A DNA stretch of 40,065 nt. Source: JAHWJX01 sp036386655 (lineage in GTDB: Bacteria > Pseudomonadota > Alphaproteobacteria > Caulobacterales > Caulobacteraceae). A model generated the notes under the pieces. That model was not told the DNA's origin, did no database searches, and saw only the letters and a list, made by a program, of their open reading frames with translations. The stretch lies in assembly GCA_036386655.1 (NCBI GenBank), contig DASVVG010000132.1:1-40065 (forward strand). Reading direction: 5' to 3'. This document shows, piece after piece, positions 15,472 to 24,708 of the stretch (position 1 is the stretch's first letter; every line of letters starts with the position of its first letter). The translations under genes and the position numbers were made by a program.

Positions 15472-16452
15472 ATGCCGCCGGTCCGCTACGTGGACACGAA
15501 CGGCGTGCGCATGGCGATCTACGAGGCCGGCGAGCGCCGCGGCCCGCCCGTGGTCTTCCTGCACGGCTTCCCCGAGCTCGCCTTCTCCTGGCGTCACCAG
15601 TTGCAGGCTCTCGCCGCCGCCGGCCGCTGGGCAATCGCGCCGGACCAGCGCGGCTACGGCCTCACCGACGCGCCGGACGCGGTCGAGGCCTACGACATGG
15701 AGGCGCTCACCGGCGACCTCGTCGGCCTCCTCGACGCGCTCCAGGTCGATCAGGCGATCTGGTGCGGCCACGACTGGGGCGGCCTGGTCGGCTGGCAGAT
15801 GCCGATCCGGCATCCCGGGCGCACAGCCGGGGTGATCGGCCTGAACACGCCCTTCCTGCCGCGCACGCCCATCGAGCCGGTAGAGATGCTGCGCCAGCTC
15901 TACGGCCCCTGGCACTACATCGTCTTCTTCCAGGCCCGCGGCGCGGCCGAGGCGCTGTTCCAGCTCGACGTGCGCCGGAGCTTCCAGTTCTTCATGCGCA
16001 CCGGCGACGCGCAGGCCGCGCAGGCGGCGGCGAAACGCGAGGGGACCCGCTCGCTGTTCGCGCTGCAGGAAGCGATCAACTGGTTCTCGCCGAAGCCCGA
16101 GCAGCAACTGCTCGCGGCCGACGAGCTCGACGTCTACGTCGAAGCCTTCCAACGCACCGGCTTCCGCGGCGGAATCAACTGGTACCGCAACCTCACCCGC
16201 AACTGGGAGGAAGCGGCGGACCAGGTCCAGCACGTCCCCCACCCCGCCCTGATGATCACCGCCGAGCACGATCCCTTCCTGCCGCCACGGCTCGCCGCCG
16301 GCATGGAGGCCTACGTTCCGAACCTCGACCGGCACATGGTCGAGGGCTCCGGCCACTGGACGCAGCAGGAGAAGCCGGAGGAGGTCTCCCGCGTCATCGT
16401 GGACTGGCTCGACCGCCGCTTCCCGCTCGACGCCTCCGGCGCGACGCAATAG
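15472..16452 (+). CDS. Alpha/beta hydrolase, epoxide hydrolase-like
   Basis: 326 residues, start 20 bases after xseA. The epoxide-hydrolase pattern is intact: oxyanion HGFPE (31-35), DQRGYGLTDAP, nucleophile Asp101 in CGHDWGG, the cap-domain Tyr in GGINWYRN, the acid region ITAEHDPFLPP and the catalytic His in EGSGHWTQQEKP. An Asp nucleophile with HGFP and cap tyrosine favours hydrolysis of epoxides to diols over ester cleavage. Haloalkane or fluoroacetate dehalogenase activity is an alternative in this superfamily. No signal peptide. Likely co-transcribed with the next hydrolase (14-base gap). Confidence 0.85.
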   Translation: MPPVRYVDTNGVRMAIYEAGERRGPPVVFLHGFPELAFSWRHQLQALAAAGRWAIAPDQRGYGLTDAPDAVEAYDMEALTGDLVGLLDALQVDQAIWCGHDWGGLVGWQMPIRHPGRTAGVIGLNTPFLPRTPIEPVEMLRQLYGPWHYIVFFQARGAAEALFQLDVRRSFQFFMRTGDAQAAQAAAKREGTRSLFALQEAINWFSPKPEQQLLAADELDVYVEAFQRTGFRGGINWYRNLTRNWEEAADQVQHVPHPALMITAEHDPFLPPRLAAGMEAYVPNLDRHMVEGSGHWTQQEKPEEVSRVIVDWLDRRFPLDASGATQ

Positions 16453-16466
16453 GAACGGGCGCTCCG

Positions 16467-17435
16467 ATGGCCTCCTTCATCGCCCCGCCCGCCCGCCGAG
16501 GACTCTATCCCGAGGTCGAGCCGCACATGAGCGGCTGGATGCTCACCGGCTCGCGGCACGAGATCTACTGGGAAGCCTGCGGCGCCCGCGACGGCAAGCC
16601 CGCCGTCGTCCTGCACGGCGGCCCCGGCGGCGCCATCAACACCACCATGCGCCGGTTCTTCGACCCGTCGCGCTGGCAGACGGTGCTGTTCGACCAGCGC
16701 GGCTGCGGCAAGAGCCGGCCCAACGCCCTGCTCGAAGAGAACACCACCTGGAACCTGATCGCCGACATCGAGCGGCTGAGGGACATGCTGGGTATCGAGA
16801 AGTGGACGGTCTTCGGCGGCTCGTGGGGGTCCACCCTGGCGCTGGCCTACGCCCTCACCCACCCCGAGCGCGTCGAGGGCCTGATCCTGCGCGGCGTCTT
16901 CCTGCTGCGCCGGCGCGAGCTCGAGTGGTTCTACCAGGACGGCGCCTCGATGATGTTCCCCGACGCCTGGGAGCGCTTCGTAGCCCCCATCCCGCCGGAG
17001 GAGCGCTCCGACATGATGGCGGCCTACTATCGCCGCCTCACCGACGAGGACCGCGAGGTCCGCACCGAGGCCGCCCGCGCCTGGAGCCAGTGGGAGGGCG
17101 ACACCCTCTCCGTGCGCGGCCCCGAGGGCCGCCCGCCGAAGTTCGAGGAGGACGACTTCACCGTCGCCTTCGCCCGCATCGAGGCCCACTACTTCACCAA
17201 CGGCGGCTTCTTCCCGACCGAAAACTGGCTGCTCGAGAACGTCGACAAGATCCGCGGCATCCCGGCCTGGATCGTTCAGGGCCGCTTCGACGTGGTGACC
17301 CCGATGGAGTCCGCCTGGCTGCTGCACAAGGCTTGGCCTGAGGCGAACTTCGAGGTGATCTGGGACGCCGGCCACGCCTCGACGGAGCCCGGCATCATCG
17401 ACGCGCTCGTGCGCGCCACGGACGCCGCCTACTAG
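16467..17435 (+). CDS. pip: Proline iminopeptidase (peptidase family S33)
   Basis: 322 residues, typical of the family. Motifs: the N-terminal LYPEVEPHMSGWM, oxyanion HGGPGG (50-55), DQRGCGKSRPN, nucleophile Ser119 in GGSWGS, the acid Asp in GRFDVVTP and the catalytic His in DAGHASTEPG. It releases N-terminal proline from peptides in the cytoplasm. It follows the epoxide hydrolase-like gene, so two alpha/beta hydrolases sit in tandem. The stop shares a CTAG with the convergent downstream gene. Confidence 0.93.
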   Translation: MASFIAPPARRGLYPEVEPHMSGWMLTGSRHEIYWEACGARDGKPAVVLHGGPGGAINTTMRRFFDPSRWQTVLFDQRGCGKSRPNALLEENTTWNLIADIERLRDMLGIEKWTVFGGSWGSTLALAYALTHPERVEGLILRGVFLLRRRELEWFYQDGASMMFPDAWERFVAPIPPEERSDMMAAYYRRLTDEDREVRTEAARAWSQWEGDTLSVRGPEGRPPKFEEDDFTVAFARIEAHYFTNGGFFPTENWLLENVDKIRGIPAWIVQGRFDVVTPMESAWLLHKAWPEANFEVIWDAGHASTEPGIIDALVRATDAAY

Positions 17436-17983
17436 GAGGGGTGCGCCTCGACCTCCTGCTCCGCATCCGGCTTCGCCTCCGGCGCGGGCCGGCGGGTCTC
17501 CACCAGCTCGCGCAGCGCGAAGCCGATCCGCCGCGGCTCCTCCGCCGGCTTCTCCTTCGGCATCGAGGTCAGCAGCACCGACAGCTGGGTGTAGTGCTGG
17601 ATCAGCCGCACCGGCCGCTGATCCTTGTTCTTGCCGTAGAACATAATCAGGTCCGGTCCCCAGAACCCGATGTCGTCGATATGGAAGGTCCCCTCGCCCG
17701 GCGTTCCCACCATCCGCCCGCCGATCTCCTCCTCGTTCGACAGGCTCTTCTCGAAGTCCTCGATCAGACGCACCAGCCGGTCGAACATCCACTCCGCGGG
17801 GTTGTCCTTGTTCGGCGGGCACTTGGCCTGCTCGACCTTCGCGCCGGCCTTGCCGGTGGTGGTCGGCAGCGGCGGGGCGTAGCCGTCCCACTCGCCGTAC
17901 ACCGGGGCCTGCACGGGCGCGGACGCGGCGGTGAGCGGCGCCTCACCGGTCACCGGGGGCTTCGCGTCGGTCGGATCGGCCAT
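17432..17983 (-). CDS. DUF6173-like protein of unknown function
   Basis: 183 residues. A Pro/Ala-rich, probably disordered N-terminus (to about 50) is followed by a folded part with NPAEWMFDRLVRLIEDFEKSL, GTFHIDDIGFWGPDLIMFYG and RPVRLIQHYTQLSVLL. The latter resembles DUF6173 as I recall it; this identification is tentative. A charged Pro/Glu tail ends the protein. No signal peptide or catalytic motif is seen. It lies 48 bases downstream of rodA on the same strand and may be read with the mre operon. Confidence 0.7.
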   Translation of the reverse strand: MADPTDAKPPVTGEAPLTAASAPVQAPVYGEWDGYAPPLPTTTGKAGAKVEQAKCPPNKDNPAEWMFDRLVRLIEDFEKSLSNEEEIGGRMVGTPGEGTFHIDDIGFWGPDLIMFYGKNKDQRPVRLIQHYTQLSVLLTSMPKEKPAEEPRRIGFALRELVETRRPAPEAKPDAEQEVEAHPS

Positions 17984-18031
17984 GGCGGGCTCCCTGCTTC
18001 CGGGAGGAAACCCATGACCCGGCGGGAGGTT

Positions 18032-19186
18032 CTAAAGCAAGGTTCCCCGGCCCGAGGTGATCTCCGCGTAGCGGTGCACCCGCACGCTCATGACCAGCCC
18101 GAAGCCGATCATCACCGTCAGCATCACGGTGCCGCCGTACGACAGCATCGGCATGGGGATGCCCACCACCGGGGCCAGGCCCATGATCATCGCCGCGTTG
18201 ATCAGCACGTAGAGCGCGAACGTGGCCGTGACGCCGGTCGTCGCCAGCCGCCCGAAGTGGCTGTGGCTGATCGTGGCCACTCGCAGCGACTGCCCGATGA
18301 CGATGCCGTAGACGATGAGCAGCCCCAGCGCGCCGATGAACCCGAACTCCTCCGCCAGCGAGGCGTAGATGAAGTCCGTGTGCTTCTCGGGCAGGTAATT
18401 CAGCTGGCTCTGCGAGCCGAGCCCGAAGCCCTTGCCGAGGAAGCCGCCGGAGCCCAGCGCGATCTTGCCCTGCAGCGTGTGGTAGCCCGCACCGGACGGG
18501 TCCGCCTCCGGATTGAGAAAGGTCAGGACCCGCTGCCGCTGGTACTCGTGCAGCACGAAGAAGAACATCAGCGGCGCGATCACGGCCACGGCGGCCGCGC
18601 CCGCCGCCACCACGCGCCAGGTGATCCCCGCCACGAAGACGATGGCGATTCCGGTGCCGAGGATCAGCAACGAGGACCCCAGGTCCGGCTGGTGCGCTAC
18701 CAGCCCGACGGGCGCGGCGATCAGCGCCGCCGGGATCAGCAGCCGCCACGACCACTTCGCCGCCTGCGCGGTGGCGCCGTGGTAGAAGCGGGCCAGCGCC
18801 AGCACGAGGCCGATCTTCATGATCTCGGAGGGCTGGAAGCTGACCGGCCCGATCTCGAGCCAGCGCGTCGCGCCCATGCGGGTGTCCCCCGCCACCTCCA
18901 CGGCGACCAGCAGCAGCAGCGCCACCGCGTACGTCGGGTAGGAGATGGCGAACCACACGCGGATGTCGACCATCGCCAGCACCAGCGTCATCGCCAGGAA
19001 GACCCCGAAGCGTACGATGTGATTGGCCGCCCAGGGCGTGAACGAGCCCCCGCCGACCGAATAGAGCATGATCGCGCCGGTGCCCGCGATCACGCAGAGC
19101 AGGCCGATGAAGGTCCAGTCGATCTCGGCGAGCTTGCTGCCGATGCGGTTGCGCTCGCCGGGCCGGGTCAGGCTGGTGGCGGTCAT
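18032..19186 (-). CDS. rodA: Rod shape-determining SEDS glycosyltransferase RodA
   Basis: 384 residues with about ten membrane segments. The SEDS-family marks are present: WLEIGPVSFQPSEIMKIGL, the DLGSSLLIL loop, a LNYLPEKHTDFIYASLAEEFGFIG segment with the essential Asp, and the C-terminal GIPMPMLSYGGT. RodA polymerises lipid II glycan strands in the elongasome together with the PBP2 encoded just upstream. The ATG overlaps the mrdA stop by 4 bases, so the polymerase and its transpeptidase are translationally coupled. Confidence 0.97.
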   Translation of the reverse strand: MTATSLTRPGERNRIGSKLAEIDWTFIGLLCVIAGTGAIMLYSVGGGSFTPWAANHIVRFGVFLAMTLVLAMVDIRVWFAISYPTYAVALLLLVAVEVAGDTRMGATRWLEIGPVSFQPSEIMKIGLVLALARFYHGATAQAAKWSWRLLIPAALIAAPVGLVAHQPDLGSSLLILGTGIAIVFVAGITWRVVAAGAAAVAVIAPLMFFFVLHEYQRQRVLTFLNPEADPSGAGYHTLQGKIALGSGGFLGKGFGLGSQSQLNYLPEKHTDFIYASLAEEFGFIGALGLLIVYGIVIGQSLRVATISHSHFGRLATTGVTATFALYVLINAAMIMGLAPVVGIPMPMLSYGGTVMLTVMIGFGLVMSVRVHRYAEITSGRGTLL

Positions 19187-21096
19187 GTGCTGGCGACCTG
19201 CATCTCGGGCGGACCCATCATGCGCTTTCGCATCTCAGGGTCCTTGAGCAGGACCACCTTCATGATTTCGCGGGCGCGCGGCGCGGCGGCGAGGCCCCCG
19301 CCCTGGCCGTGCTGGACGATGACGCTGATGGCGTAGCGCGGCTGGTCGAGCGGGGCGAACGCCACGAACAGCCCGTGGTCGCGCAGGCTCCACTGCACGC
19401 CGGTGCTCTTGCGCGAGCCGGCGCCGTAGTTGCGCACCTGGGCCGTGCCGGTCTTGCCGGCCATTTTCAGGGGCCCCAGGCCGAGCTGGCTGTTGCGGTA
19501 GCCCGTGCCCCCGATGTCGGTCACGGCCGCCATGCCGCCGCGGACACGCTCGAGGTGGTCCTTGGCGAAGGGCAGGTCCGGAACGTCCGCGCCCGACGGC
19601 CGCTCGACGCCGCCCACGGAGCGGATCAGCCGCGGCATGATCTTCTTGCGGCCGTTGGCCAGTCTGGAAGTGTAGACGGCGAGCTGCAGTGCGTTCACCG
19701 CGAGCGCCCCCTGCCCGATGCCGTAGCTGGGGCTCTCGCCCGGCCACCACTTCCGCATGTCGGGATGCGGGTGGTTCTTGTAGTACTCGCGCTTCCACGC
19801 GGTGCTCGGCACGATCCCGGGCTTCTGGCCGTCGATGCCGATGTCGAAGGTCTGGCCGAAGCCGAGTTCCTTCGCCACCTCCGCGATGGCGTCAGGGCCG
19901 ACCTCCAGCGCGACGTTGTAGAAGTAGACGTCGCAGGAGTTCTTGATCGCGGCGTGCAGATCCTGCGGCCCGTGCGTGCTGTGGCAGGCGAACCGCCGGC
20001 CGAAGTAGAAGCCGCCCGTGCAGGTGTAGCGCCGCTCGGGCGGTATGCCCTTCCGGAGCCCCGCCAGGCCCGTGACCATCTTGAAGGTCGAGCCCGGCGC
20101 GTAGGTCCCGGTGATCGCCTTGTCGAGCAGCGGCTTGCGCTCATACTCGTTCAGCAGCCGGTACTCGCGCCCCGGCACGCCGCTCACGAACTTGTTCGGG
20201 TCGAACGCCGGCGACGACGCCATGCACAGGATGTCGCCGTTGCGGATGTCCATCACCACGGCCGAGCCCGACTCCGGCCCGAACACCTCGATGGCGCGCT
20301 GCTGCACGTCCGCGTCCAGGGTCAGCACCACGTCCTTGCCGGGCACGGCTTCGGTCGAGGCCGCGTGGTTGATGCGGATGACCCGGCCCTCGGCGGTCAC
20401 CTCCGCCTTCTGGGCGCCCGCCTTGCCGCGGAGATCCTCGTCGAGCGCCTTCTCGACGCCCATCTTTCCGATGCGGAAGCCGGGGTGGAGGTAGATCCGC
20501 TCCGGCTCCTGGCCGGTCTTTTCCTTGATCTTCTGGATGTCGCGGTCCGACACCTTGGCCACGTAGCCGACCGAGTGCGCGAAGGCCCCGCCGAAGGGAT
20601 AGACGCGCGCCTCGTTCATGTCGGCGATCACGCCCGGCAACTCGGGCGCCCGCACGGTGATCCGCGAGAACTCGTCCCACGTCAGGTCGTCCGCCAGCGA
20701 CACCGGCATCGAGCGCGGGCTGGTCTTGATCTGCCGCAGCAGCTGCTCGCGCCGCGCGACCGTGCCCGGCAGCAGCTCGCCGATGACGTCGAGCGTCTTC
20801 TCCACGTCGTCGAGGTCGTCACGCGAGACGGTCACCCGGAAGTTCGGCCGCGACGCCGCCAGCTCGATCCCGAACCGGTCCAGAATGCGCCCGCGCGGCG
20901 CCGGGATCAGCCGGTCCTGGAACTGGTTCTCGGCCGACGCCATCCGGTACTTTTCGGTCTGCAGCAGCTGCAGCTGCGCCAGCCGCCCGCCCAGCACGGC
21001 GATGCCGAGCCCGGTCAGGCCGCCCAGCACGAAGGTCCGGCGGTGGAACGCGCCCTGGCGTTCGTTCACGTCGCTGAAGTTGACGGAGTCGGTCAT
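19183..21096 (-). CDS. mrdA: Penicillin-binding protein 2 (elongasome transpeptidase)
   Basis: 637 residues from the ATG at 21096, which overlaps the mreD stop. One N-terminal membrane anchor (about 20-43) is followed by the PBP dimerisation domain with PRGRILDRFG and GYVAKVSDRDI. The transpeptidase domain has the active-site STFK at 336-339, SCD at 387-389 and KTGTAQ at 548-553. It crosslinks side-wall peptidoglycan in the periplasm with RodA. FtsI is excluded by the MreCD/RodA context. The C-terminus is short and charged. Confidence 0.97.
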   Translation of the reverse strand: MTDSVNFSDVNERQGAFHRRTFVLGGLTGLGIAVLGGRLAQLQLLQTEKYRMASAENQFQDRLIPAPRGRILDRFGIELAASRPNFRVTVSRDDLDDVEKTLDVIGELLPGTVARREQLLRQIKTSPRSMPVSLADDLTWDEFSRITVRAPELPGVIADMNEARVYPFGGAFAHSVGYVAKVSDRDIQKIKEKTGQEPERIYLHPGFRIGKMGVEKALDEDLRGKAGAQKAEVTAEGRVIRINHAASTEAVPGKDVVLTLDADVQQRAIEVFGPESGSAVVMDIRNGDILCMASSPAFDPNKFVSGVPGREYRLLNEYERKPLLDKAITGTYAPGSTFKMVTGLAGLRKGIPPERRYTCTGGFYFGRRFACHSTHGPQDLHAAIKNSCDVYFYNVALEVGPDAIAEVAKELGFGQTFDIGIDGQKPGIVPSTAWKREYYKNHPHPDMRKWWPGESPSYGIGQGALAVNALQLAVYTSRLANGRKKIMPRLIRSVGGVERPSGADVPDLPFAKDHLERVRGGMAAVTDIGGTGYRNSQLGLGPLKMAGKTGTAQVRNYGAGSRKSTGVQWSLRDHGLFVAFAPLDQPRYAISVIVQHGQGGGLAAAPRAREIMKVVLLKDPEMRKRMMGPPEMQVAST

Positions 21097-21626
21097 CGGA
21101 AGCGGACGTCGGCCTCTTCGAACTGATCGATCAAGCGTCCCGCCACAGGATACAACAAACCGGTAACGAGGGCCTGCGACGCAACGGCCCAGAAGCTCGG
21201 TCGCACCCTCGCGTCCATCATCGTGAACAGATAGGCGGCACCCAGCACCAGCAGCACCGTCCCGGCGTACCAGACCCAGGTCACGACATAGCCCTGGCCG
21301 GAGATCAGCGGCCGCGTCACCAGCACGGCCGCGTAGCCGATCAGCAGGCTCAGCGCCCAGAAGCCCATCGCCGCGCCCCAGAACAGGTCGAGCACCATCC
21401 CCACCAGCAGCAGCGCGAACGGCGCCAGCAGCGACGGCCGCACCAACGCCCAAGCGAAGGCCAGCACCACGGCGAACACCGGCTCGGGCAGGCGCAGCCC
21501 CGCGACCCGCAGCGGCACCGCCAGCAGCCACGTCGCCAACAGGCAGGCCAGCGCCGGCAGCAGCAGCCACGTCAATGGGTTCAGCGGGCGGGCCGCCCGT
21601 CCGCCTCGACTGCCGCTGAGCGTCAT
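21093..21626 (-). CDS. mreD: Rod shape-determining protein MreD
   Basis: 177 residues, strongly hydrophobic, with five or so membrane helices. The family pattern LLAPFALLLVGMVLDLFWGAAMGFWALSLLIGYA is clear. MreD is an inner-membrane partner of MreC that links MreB to PBP2/RodA. The 4-base overlaps at both ends (mreC upstream, mrdA downstream) show it is embedded in the operon. Confidence 0.93.
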   Translation of the reverse strand: MTLSGSRGGRAARPLNPLTWLLLPALACLLATWLLAVPLRVAGLRLPEPVFAVVLAFAWALVRPSLLAPFALLLVGMVLDLFWGAAMGFWALSLLIGYAAVLVTRPLISGQGYVVTWVWYAGTVLLVLGAAYLFTMMDARVRPSFWAVASQALVTGLLYPVAGRLIDQFEEADVRFR

Positions 21627-22801
21627 CCGGGCGTCGCCGGCGGGGTCGTCGCCGCGGGCGCCGCGGCGGGCGGCGGGGTCACGGGAGCAGGCGTCGGCGT
21701 CGGCGTAGCGGGCGGGGCGCGACGGACCGGCGCCGGCGCGGTGGCGGCAGGGCGAGGCCTGGGCGTCGCCGCGACCGGTCTGGACGGGACGGCCGCCGCC
21801 GTGGGCGCCGGGCGAACCGCGACCGCGCCGGGCGGCGTCGCGCCCGCCGCCCCGGGCGCCGGCGCGCCGGGAACGACCGAGCCGGGGATCACGGGCGCAG
21901 CCACGGGAGCCGCAAGCGCCGGCACCGTCGTCACCGACAATCCGGGCTGGTTCGCCAACTGGCTGAAGTCCTGGAACTGCAGGATGCGCACGAAGTCGAT
22001 CGGCGAACGGTCGGAGTAGAGGCGCGCGCGCCAGACCCCGTCCAGCCCCTTCACCGCCACGCCCACCGGGATCCCCCGCGGGAACACGCCGCCGTCGCCG
22101 GAGGTGAGGATCGGGTCCCCGTTTCGCACGGGATCGGCGCCCCGGAGGAATTCCAGCCGCGGGTTCGGCCCGCCGTCGCCGGTCAGGATGGCGCGCGCGT
22201 TGGTGCGGTCCACCAGCACCGGCGTCTTGCTGGACGGGTCCGTGACGAGCATCACCCGGCTGACGCCGCGCGCGACGCCCACGACGCGTCCGACCAGCCC
22301 GTGCTCGCTCAGCACCGGGTGGCCGACCTTGATCCCCTTCTCGGTCCCCGCGTTCGCCAGCCGCGTCGTGTTGAAGGCGCCGCGCGCATCGGTGACCACG
22401 TGGGCGGTCACCATCGGCACTTCGGGATAGGTCTTCAGCCGCAGGATGGTCCCGTATCGGTCGTTGACGTCGCGCAGGGCCACGGCCGTGTCACGCCACT
22501 GCCGCATCTCGCGCAGCTCACGCTTCAGCCGCCGGTTCTCGCTCACCGCGCCGAAGTAGTCGCCGATCCACTCAAAACCGTCGCCGACGCCGCGCACGGG
22601 GGCCGCCAGCACGCTGCCAGCCGCCGCCGCGCCACGGTCGAACCCGTTGCGAATGGAGCCCCAAGCTTCCTCGTCCAGCGAATCCCGGCGGTCGCCCAGC
22701 AGCATGAAGGCAGCCACCAGGATGGCGACCCCCACGGCCGCGCCAGCGGTCCAGGTCAGCGGGACCTTCAGGTCCTCGAGCGGACTCTCCCGGAAAGGCA
22801 A
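21623..22801 (-). CDS. mreC: Rod shape-determining protein MreC with Pro/Ala-rich tail
   Basis: 392 residues. One N-terminal membrane anchor (about 17-36), a coiled coil (SENRRLKRELREMRQWRDTA), then the two-lobed beta-barrel periplasmic domain with GLVGRVVGVARGVSRVMLVTDPSSKTPV. From about residue 285 the chain becomes a Pro/Ala/Thr-rich, presumably disordered tail of roughly 105 residues, not needed for the fold. The start is TTG; upstream codons in frame offer no ATG or GTG, and the N-terminus matches Caulobacter MreC from here. MreC organises PBP2 in the periplasm. Confidence 0.93.
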   Translation of the reverse strand: MPFRESPLEDLKVPLTWTAGAAVGVAILVAAFMLLGDRRDSLDEEAWGSIRNGFDRGAAAAGSVLAAPVRGVGDGFEWIGDYFGAVSENRRLKRELREMRQWRDTAVALRDVNDRYGTILRLKTYPEVPMVTAHVVTDARGAFNTTRLANAGTEKGIKVGHPVLSEHGLVGRVVGVARGVSRVMLVTDPSSKTPVLVDRTNARAILTGDGGPNPRLEFLRGADPVRNGDPILTSGDGGVFPRGIPVGVAVKGLDGVWRARLYSDRSPIDFVRILQFQDFSQLANQPGLSVTTVPALAAPVAAPVIPGSVVPGAPAPGAAGATPPGAVAVRPAPTAAAVPSRPVAATPRPRPAATAPAPVRRAPPATPTPTPAPVTPPPAAAPAATTPPATPG

Positions 22802-22849
22802 GGGGACGTCTCCGACGCGTACAGGGGCGCCGCTGAGGGTCTACTGATT

Positions 22850-23893
22850 CTAGGCGATGGTGGCGTCGAGCACGCCCTTCATCCACTTGGGATGCTCGAG
22901 CACGCGCCCGCAGCCCAGCGCCACGCACGACAGCGGATCGTCCGCCACCGTCACCGGCAGGCGCGTCGCCTCGCCGATCACCGAGTCGAGCCCGCGCAGC
23001 AGCGCTCCGCCCCCGGTCAGCATGATGCCCTTGTCGGCGATGTCGGCGGCGAGTTCCGGCGGGGTCGCTTCCAGCGCCACCTTCACGGCTTCCACGATTT
23101 GGCTGACCGGCTCGGCCAGCGCCTGCGCGGCCTGGGCCTCGCTGATGCGCACTTCGCGCGGCACGCCCTGCATGAGGTCGCGGCCCTTCACCTCGATGGA
23201 CAGGCCCTCGCCGTCCACCGGAGCCCGCGCGGTGCCGATTTCCTTCTTGATCCGCTCGGCCGTGGTCTCGCCGATCAGCAGGTTATGGTGCCGGCGCATG
23301 TAGGCGACGATGGCGTCGTCCATCATGTCGCCGCCGACCCGCACCGAGCGCGAGTAGACGATGCCGGAGAGGCTGAGCACCGCCACCTCGGTGGTGCCGC
23401 CGCCGATGTCCACCACCATCGAGCCGGTCGGCTCGTGGATCGGCAGGCCGGCGCCGATGGCCGCGGCCATAGGCTCGTCGATCAGGCCGACCCGGCGGGC
23501 GCTGGCGTTCAGGCAGCTGTCGTTGATGGCGCGGCGCTCGACCGCGGTGGCGCCGGACGGCACGCACACGATCACCTTGGGGTTCACGAAGCCCTTGCGG
23601 TTGTGAACCTTGCGGATGAAGTGCTTGATCATCTCCTCGGCGACTTCGAAGTCCGCGATCACGCCGTCGCGCATTGGGCGGATCGCCTCCATGTGCCCGG
23701 GCGTGCGGCCCAGCATCTGCTTGGCCTCGAGGCCCACCGCGTGGACGACCTTGCGGCCGCCCATGTTGCGCAGCGCCACCACGGAGGGCTCGTTCAGCAC
23801 GATGCCCTTCCCCTTCATGTAGATCAGCGTGTTGGCGGTCCCCAGATCGATCGCGATGTCGTTGGAGATCATGCCGAAGAGCGAAGCGAACAT
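22850..23893 (-). CDS. mreB: Actin-like rod shape protein MreB
   Basis: 347 residues, nearly colinear with Caulobacter MreB as I remember it. The actin-fold signatures are there: DLGTANTLIY (phosphate 1), VVDIGGGTTEVAV (phosphate 2), GIMLTGGGALLRGL (adenosine). The N-terminal MFASLFGMISND is the membrane-binding segment type. It polymerises under the inner membrane and guides side-wall synthesis. It is first in the operon; the 188-base gap to the upstream gene (23894-24081) should hold the main promoter. In that gap I see a small hairpin (23970-23982) but no convincing -35/-10 pair. Confidence 0.98.
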   Translation of the reverse strand: MFASLFGMISNDIAIDLGTANTLIYMKGKGIVLNEPSVVALRNMGGRKVVHAVGLEAKQMLGRTPGHMEAIRPMRDGVIADFEVAEEMIKHFIRKVHNRKGFVNPKVIVCVPSGATAVERRAINDSCLNASARRVGLIDEPMAAAIGAGLPIHEPTGSMVVDIGGGTTEVAVLSLSGIVYSRSVRVGGDMMDDAIVAYMRRHHNLLIGETTAERIKKEIGTARAPVDGEGLSIEVKGRDLMQGVPREVRISEAQAAQALAEPVSQIVEAVKVALEATPPELAADIADKGIMLTGGGALLRGLDSVIGEATRLPVTVADDPLSCVALGCGRVLEHPKWMKGVLDATIA

Positions 23894-24081
23894 GTGCGTG
23901 GGTCTCGGACCTGGGCGGCGGCGGGAACGGCGGGTCCCGCGACTGTCAGACGTCGCCCGCCGCGCGAATCTCTTCGCAAGAGCAGTCTACGCCCACGGGA
24001 GCGGGTTCCACCTGCTTTCGCATGCGTCGCGCGCGATTTGCAAGGTTATCAACAGATAAGCGGCGGGTGGTACGGCCACGC

Positions 24082-24708
24082 TTACTCGAGCGTGATCTCC
24101 TCACGCGCGAACGCCCGTTGAGCCGCCGGACGCGCCGCGACCCGCCGCGCGTGCTCCGTCAGCGCCGGAAACAGGGCCATGTCCATGAACCCGCGCATCG
24201 CCCAGCGCGTGAACACGAGCAGGTAAGGATCTGAGATCGTGTAGCTGTCGCCATGCACCCACTCGCCCGTCAGCTTCTCCTCGACAATGGCGAACAGCTC
24301 CGCGACGGCGTGCGGCGCGCGCCGCTTCATCGCCTCGGCCGCCTCGGCTCCCTCGCCGTACCGCTCCGGACGGAAGGCGTGCGCGAACGCGACGTGCACG
24401 CCCGACGACAGGAAGTTGTTGAAGCTGTTCACCTGCCCCATCGCCCAGGGATCGTCGACCGGCGCCAGCGCTGATTCGGGAAAGGCGTGCGCCAGGTAGG
24501 CCAGGATCGCCGGGTTCTCGGTCAACACGCCGCGCTCCGTCACCAGCGCCGGCACCCGCCCCTTCGGGTTCAGCGCCAGGAACTCAGGCTTGCGTTGGTC
24601 GCCCTCTCTCAGGTTCAGCTTCACCGGCTCGAACGGCTCGCCGATCTCCTCCAGCACGATGTGCGGCGCGGTCGAGCAGGCGCCCGGCGCCCAGAACAGC
24701 TTCAGCAT
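24082..24708 (-). CDS. Glutathione S-transferase, beta-class-like
   Basis: 208 residues. Thioredoxin-like N-terminal domain LFWAPGACSTAPHIVLEEIG with Cys11 in the position of the beta-class catalytic Cys, NPKGRVPAL cis-Pro loop, and TENPAILAYLA in the glutathione-binding site. An all-helical C-terminal domain follows (SDPYLLVFTRWA N-capping region). It conjugates or reduces substrates with glutathione in the cytoplasm; the substrate is unknown. The ATG overlaps the previous stop by one base (TGATG), so it is coupled to the TVP38-like gene. Confidence 0.9.
   Translation of the reverse strand: MLKLFWAPGACSTAPHIVLEEIGEPFEPVKLNLREGDQRKPEFLALNPKGRVPALVTERGVLTENPAILAYLAHAFPESALAPVDDPWAMGQVNSFNNFLSSGVHVAFAHAFRPERYGEGAEAAEAMKRRAPHAVAELFAIVEEKLTGEWVHGDSYTISDPYLLVFTRWAMRGFMDMALFPALTEHARRVAARPAAQRAFAREEITLE

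Noticed and set aside
24042..24058. TTATCAACA near mreB, one base from the DnaA box TTATCCACA
   Set aside because: A single imperfect match with no cluster, no AT-rich region and no origin genes nearby.
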